Positions 36,384 to 39,773 of a stretch of 39,773 bases of DNA are shown in pieces (positions within the stretch are counted from its first letter, which is position 1; each line of letters starts with the position of its first letter). The notes beneath the pieces were generated by a model. It was not told where the DNA came from. It saw only the letters and a list, made by a program, of their open reading frames with translations, and ran no database searches. Made by a program: the position numbers and the translations under genes. The stretch covers positions 1-39,773 of the forward strand of contig CASERY010000079.1 in NCBI GenBank assembly GCA_949290385.1, given 5' to 3'. The DNA is from an uncultured bacterium. GTDB lineage: Bacteria > Verrucomicrobiota > Lentisphaeria > Victivallales > UBA1829.

Positions 36384-37841
36384 ATGAAGTTTTTCAACAC
36401 ACTTGGACGCCGCCTGGAAGAATTTCATTCCATTCAGGGGAAAAAGGTCGGCATGTATACCTGCGGCCCGACCGTTTACAACTATGCCCATATCGGCAAT
36501 TTCAGGGCGTATCTGTTTGAGGATATTTTAAAACGTACTTTGGAATATCATGGCTATGAAGTTACTCAGGTAATGAATCTTACAGACGTGGATGACAAGA
36601 CCATCCGTGATTCCAGGGCGGCCGGTTTGAAACTTCAGGATTTCACGCGCAAATACAAGGACGCTTTTTTCGAAGATCTGAAAACCCTTCGTATTGAGCC
36701 TGCGGCATATTATCCGGAAGCAACAACCCATATTGCCGAAATGCAGAATCTTATAAAGACTCTTTTTGAGAAGGGATATGCTTATCAGTCTGAAGATAAA
36801 TCGGTTTATTTCTCTATTGCAAAATTCCCTCATTACGGACAGCTGGCAAAAATTGACATGTCTCAGCAGCGCATTGGCGAGCGGGTCCGCAATGATGAAT
36901 ACGCCAAAGACGCCGTAGCCGACTTCGCCTTGTGGAAAGCATGGGATGAAAATGACGGTGATGTCCGCTGGGAAAGCCCATGGGGTCCCGGCCGGCCGGG
37001 CTGGCATCTGGAATGCAGTGCCATGAGCCAGAAATATCTGGGAAAAACCTTTGATATTCATACAGGCGGCATCGACAATATGTTCCCCCATCATGAAGAT
37101 GAAATAGCTCAAAGTGAAGCAGCGAACGGTTGCAAATTCGTAAATTACTGGCTTCATTGCGAGCATTTGACTGTAAACCGCCAGAAGATGTCTAAATCCC
37201 TCGGTAATTTCTATACGATGCGGGATCTTCTTGAAAAAGGTTATTCCGGCGCAGAAATCCGCTGGGTGCTGATCGGAACACATTACCGGTCAAAACTCAA
37301 TTTCGATCTCCGGTCCTTGGACCAGGCACGTACGGCTCTTGGAAAATTCAAATCCCTGTTCGTTCGCCTTTCTCAGCTTCCTGCCGGTTCCGCAGGAGTG
37401 GAGGAAGCCCGTGAGATGACGGCCAAGGCAAAAACTGCATTCGGAGAGGCTTTTGCTAATGACTTGAATGTGGCAGAAGGTCTGGCTGCCGTATTTAAAT
37501 TGAATAAGGAAGTCAACAGTGCTGTTGCAAATGGCAAGATTCAGAAAGATGCTGCTGGCATCATTCTGGATCAGTACCGGGATTTTGACCGCATTCTGGC
37601 ATGTCTGGATGTGGATGCTGCACTGGATTCTGCCTCAGCATCGCAGAGATCTTCTTCGGAAGGAAATAAGCCCGATGCAGAATCTGCAATGCCTGCAGAG
37701 GTCACTGAACTGATTGAGAAACGTGCGGCAGCGAAAAAGATGAAAGACTTTCAGACGGCGGACGCAATCCGGGATCAGCTGAAGGCAATGGGCTGGGCTG
37801 TAGAAGATACCCCTAATGGCCCTAAAGCCGTAAAACTTTGA
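36384..37841 (+). CDS. cysS: Cysteinyl-tRNA synthetase
   Basis: Class I aminoacyl-tRNA synthetase charging tRNA-Cys, 485 aa. Motifs: the Zn-binding Cys in MYTCGPTVYNYAHIGNFRAY (HIGN is the HIGH signature), NLTDVDDKTI, the Zn ligands in GWHLECSAMSQKYLG and HHEDEIAQSEA, the KMSKS loop as RQKMSKSLGNFYT, and a C-terminal anticodon-binding helix bundle with KKMKDFQTADAIRDQLKAMG. The start has AGGA upstream. It ends at TGA and contains no UAG. Confidence 0.96.
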   Translation: MKFFNTLGRRLEEFHSIQGKKVGMYTCGPTVYNYAHIGNFRAYLFEDILKRTLEYHGYEVTQVMNLTDVDDKTIRDSRAAGLKLQDFTRKYKDAFFEDLKTLRIEPAAYYPEATTHIAEMQNLIKTLFEKGYAYQSEDKSVYFSIAKFPHYGQLAKIDMSQQRIGERVRNDEYAKDAVADFALWKAWDENDGDVRWESPWGPGRPGWHLECSAMSQKYLGKTFDIHTGGIDNMFPHHEDEIAQSEAANGCKFVNYWLHCEHLTVNRQKMSKSLGNFYTMRDLLEKGYSGAEIRWVLIGTHYRSKLNFDLRSLDQARTALGKFKSLFVRLSQLPAGSAGVEEAREMTAKAKTAFGEAFANDLNVAEGLAAVFKLNKEVNSAVANGKIQKDAAGIILDQYRDFDRILACLDVDAALDSASASQRSSSEGNKPDAESAMPAEVTELIEKRAAAKKMKDFQTADAIRDQLKAMGWAVEDTPNGPKAVKL

Positions 37842-38173
37842 GAAGAAAAGAAGGGTTGCGCAGATTTCCGCTGGATTGCCCGAATGGCAAGAATCGCGTT
37901 GCAGTCCTGAAAAAGCAGAAATGTATCAAAAACAATCACGGTACTGGGACTTTTTATCCGGTACCGTGGTTTATTCTTCTGCACTTTGCAGATGACCGAC
38001 CGTGTGTCGTGTAGAACGTAAACGTTCAAACCGGGGTCGTATTCCCTCTGCAGAAAAAAAGTGTGGTCTTGCTTCCGTGTTTTGTTCGTGGAGGGTGAAC
38101 TCAGAAAGAACATTGCAGTACATAATTTTGAACGACTCTAGTTTGGAACAATGAAAGGATTTAGGGGGTTTGA
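37842..38173. other. Intergenic region between cysS and radical SAM gene, 332 bp
   Basis: Contains the cysS terminator at 37937-37974. The remainder is non-coding. No promoter is convincing. Confidence 0.55.
37937..37974 (+). terminator. Terminator of cysS
   Basis: An 11-bp stem CACGGTACTGG / CCGGTACCGTG with one G-U pair and a 10-nt loop is followed by GTTTATTCTT, about 95 bp after the stop. Confidence 0.6.
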
Positions 38174-39133
38174 ATGGCGCCTCAGAAAACAAAATGTCTT
38201 TTCGGTCCGATTCATTCCAGGAGACTTGGCAGATCTCTTGGAATTGATCTGCTTCCCTTTAAAACCTGTTCACTGGACTGCATTTACTGTGAATGCGGAA
38301 GAACTACCTGTTTGACAACGGAACGCAGAGAATATTATCCTGTGGAATCTGTTTTCAAAGAACTGGATGCCTTTTTTGATTCTGGCAAAGAAGTTGATTA
38401 CTTGACATTTTCCGGTGTCGGAGAACCCACGCTCCACCCGGGCGTCGGTCCCATTGTAGAGTATATCAAGAAGAAGAACCCGTCTGTAAAAACGTGCCTT
38501 TTGACAAATGGAACAGAATTGGACCATGCAGACTTGCAGGAACATCTGAAACAGCTTGATCTAATCGTGCCTTCACTGGATGGTTCTAATGAAGAAGAAT
38601 TCCTGAAAATAAATCGTCCTGCACCAGGCGTGACTTTCCGAGGGGTGGTTGAAGCCATCCGGGCATTTCGCTTGAATGTGTCCGAAGTTCGGATGGCTCT
38701 GGAAGTTTTTATTGTTCCTGGAGTGAATGATTCCCAAGAATCTTTGGAGCGTTTCAAAAAATTGTTTTAGGAGATTGCACCGGATTGCATTCAGTTGAAT
38801 TCACTGGATCGACCCGGAACTGAAAACCATATTCCTGTGCCATCCAGAGAACGTTTGGAGGAAATAGCCGCCTTTTTTAAAGATACAGTTCCAGTGGAAA
38901 TTATTTCCAGAGCAGGATATGAGCACAGACCCCCTGTAGTGGATGAGAGCGTGGATGAAATTAATGCTCGGATAGAAAAAAGCATTCGTTCCGGGGTTTG
39001 TGATCTTTTCTCTATGGCGAAAAAGCTTCAATTCCGAGAGGATACACTGAAAGAATATCTGAGGCGTCTTGAGCGGGAAGGCCGCGTCGTTCAGATCAGA
39101 GAAGATGTATATCAGTTAAACGGACAGGATTGA
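38174..39133 (+). CDS. Radical SAM protein (COG0731-like) with one in-frame UAG
   Basis: 319-aa radical SAM enzyme. The start has AGGGGG about 7 nt upstream. The 4Fe-4S ligands are in CSLDCIYCECG, followed by the SAM-binding TFSGVGEPTLHPG, LLTNGTELD, DLIVPSLDGSNEEEFLKINR, and VFIVPGVNDSQESL. A TAG at 38768-38770 (codon 199) lies in KKLF-x-EIAPD. The frame continues as IQLNSLDRPGTENHIPVPS, a motif that belongs to this same family, and then a C-terminal winged-helix-like region (DLFSMAKKLQFREDTLKEYL, REGRVVQIREDVYQL). Substrate unknown. It ends at TGA. Confidence 0.9.
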
Positions 39134-39773
39134 ATGATGCGGTAAGGCTTGTGTATTTCACATAGTCCTAATGATCCTTATGACAGGTTCATCCATATGC
39201 CAATTGACTGTATTTTTACATATGGATTTGTGCTGTTTCCGAAAAGGCTGCTGTCATAGCGTCATAGAACCGGTAAGAATTTGAATTTCTACAACTAAAG
39301 AAAGAATGAGTTTGAATTTTTACCCTGAAATATGCTTGAATATGACAAAATCCTCTGAACCAGCTGGAGGAAATCATTATACCATAAGTCATTATACAGG
39401 ATAAGAAATCGTACTGAAGATTTTTCGCAGTGAACTATTATACCGGTCTCATTGGCGTGTAATCTTATCAGAGGCTATGAGGGATTTTCTCGAAAAACAG
39501 TTCACGGGGAATTTCAAAGTGTTTGAAAAGTTCTGTGAAAAATGCCGGATTTGCATTGATCTTGTCCTGCGAAATGCGTTCCAGACGTTTTTTTCTCTTT
39601 TTAATCAGGAAAAAGCATGAAAAAAACATAGAAAACCTTGAAAATATAAAGAGCTGTTGTATCTTATAGAGTTTTCAGCCGTATTCCCGATTATGTCTGA
39701 AAACAGTCTGCGCAGGAAAATCTGGCAGTTTTCCAGTCGCAAGCACAATTATTTATTAAAATTTTGAAAAAAT
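39134..39773. other. Right-end region, 640 bp, mostly non-coding
   Basis: Contains a 9-bp hairpin (ATCCATATG / CATATGGAT, 39191-39199 and 39219-39227) that may end the radical SAM transcript. Three copies of an ATTATAC motif occur near 39377, 39391 and 39436. One small minus-strand ORF is annotated separately. Nothing else was recognised. Confidence 0.5.
39468..39629 (-). CDS. Possible small basic membrane-anchored protein, 53 aa
   Basis: Short ORF with ATG at 39629 preceded by AAGG about 8 nt upstream and ending at TGA. The product would have a short hydrophobic start (MFFSCFFLI), a basic stretch KKRKKRLERI and an amphipathic tail (NANPAFFTELFKHFEIPREL). Codon use looks like that of the neighbouring genes in the second half. 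I do not recognise a family. It could be an unknown small gene or chance. Confidence 0.35.
   Translation of the reverse strand: MFFSCFFLIKKRKKRLERISQDKINANPAFFTELFKHFEIPRELFFEKIPHSL

Noticed and set aside
837-38770. Treating the 15 TAG-split genes as pseudogenes or sequencing errors
   Set aside because: All 21 breaks are the same codon, no TAA/TGA breaks or frameshifts occur, the downstream parts keep catalytic motifs, and many of the genes are essential.
837-38770. UAG as pyrrolysine
   Set aside because: Pyrrolysine is known mainly in methylamine methyltransferases. Here UAG lies in variable or surface positions of housekeeping proteins, no pyl genes are in the window, and TAG is never a stop. 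It cannot be excluded formally without the genome.
1-39773. Phage or prophage origin of the recoding
   Set aside because: UAG recoding is known in gut phages, but every recognised gene here is a cellular housekeeping or secretion gene. No structural, replication or integrase gene is present.
1-39773. Recoding of UGA (selenocysteine, Trp or Gly)
   Set aside because: TGA ends 22 of 32 genes at the expected family length and no gene needs TGA read-through.
1-39773. tRNA genes, in particular a CUA-anticodon tRNA
   Set aside because: I looked on both strands for T-arm-like GTTCRANNC with a matching acceptor stem. The few TTCGA/TTCAA hits (for example near 2041 and 38019) lie in coding sequence or lack the rest of the cloverleaf.
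1-39773. CRISPR arrays, insertion sequences, rRNA genes
   Set aside because: No regularly spaced repeats, transposase motifs, terminal inverted repeats or rRNA-like sequence were seen.

Overview
The window reads as chromosomal DNA of a Gram-negative bacterium. The evidence is a WaaP-type LPS core kinase, a complete run of type II secretion (T2SS) genes and lipoprotein signal peptides. T2SS pseudopilins with FTLIE-type leaders that lack the usual glycine, together with a PVC-style short sigma factor, suggest Lentisphaerota/Victivallales or a nearby PVC lineage. That assignment is an inference made without any database search.

The main observation is that UAG appears to be a sense codon here. 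With the standard code, 15 genes are broken by in-frame TAG (21 sites): pyk, a phosphoribosyltransferase, a TPR protein, mnmE, gspI, gspH, gspF (3), gspC (2), gspL (2), a lipoprotein, yeiH (2), a receiver protein, the metH/metF fusion (2), folE and a radical SAM gene. In every case the same frame continues across the TAG into the rest of a recognisable protein of normal length. No gene is interrupted by TAA, TGA or a frameshift. All 32 genes whose ends lie in the window stop at TGA (22) or TAA (10), none at TAG. Aligned by eye, the residue inserted at UAG looks most like alanine, with glutamine the main alternative. No tRNA gene and no release-factor gene lies in the window, so the decoder is not visible.

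Layout: pyruvate kinase, cut by the left edge (1-1220, minus). ECF-like sigma factor (1449-2093, minus). Phosphoribosyltransferase plus CodB-like permease operon (2438-4708, plus). AT-rich gap with hairpins (4709-5638). TPR protein (5639-7054, minus), diverging from mnmE (7192-8583, plus). T2SS operon on the minus strand, transcribed from 20077 down to 9051 in the order L-M-C-D-E-F-G-H-I-J-K, with mostly 4-nt start/stop overlaps, one promoter with a palindrome on its -10 box, and a terminator after gspK. Lipoprotein, hpt and nagA (20353-23051, minus). LysR regulator diverging from a YeiH-family transporter (23469-25526). Tandem class II aldolase protein (26207-27502, minus). Orphan receiver (28008-28406, minus). 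Exported nitroreductase (29001-29612, plus). WaaP-like kinase (30072-30905, plus). Folate/methionine operon folE-folP-folB-folK-metH/metF (35775 down to 31269, minus). cysS (36384-37841, plus). Radical SAM protein (38174-39133, plus). Nearly empty tail with one possible small ORF.

The genes are mostly housekeeping: glycolysis, purine salvage, tRNA modification and charging, folate and one-carbon metabolism, amino-sugar use and secretion. No mobile element, prophage, CRISPR array, rRNA or tRNA was recognised. A recoded stop in so many essential genes therefore points to the host's own genetic code and not to a phage.
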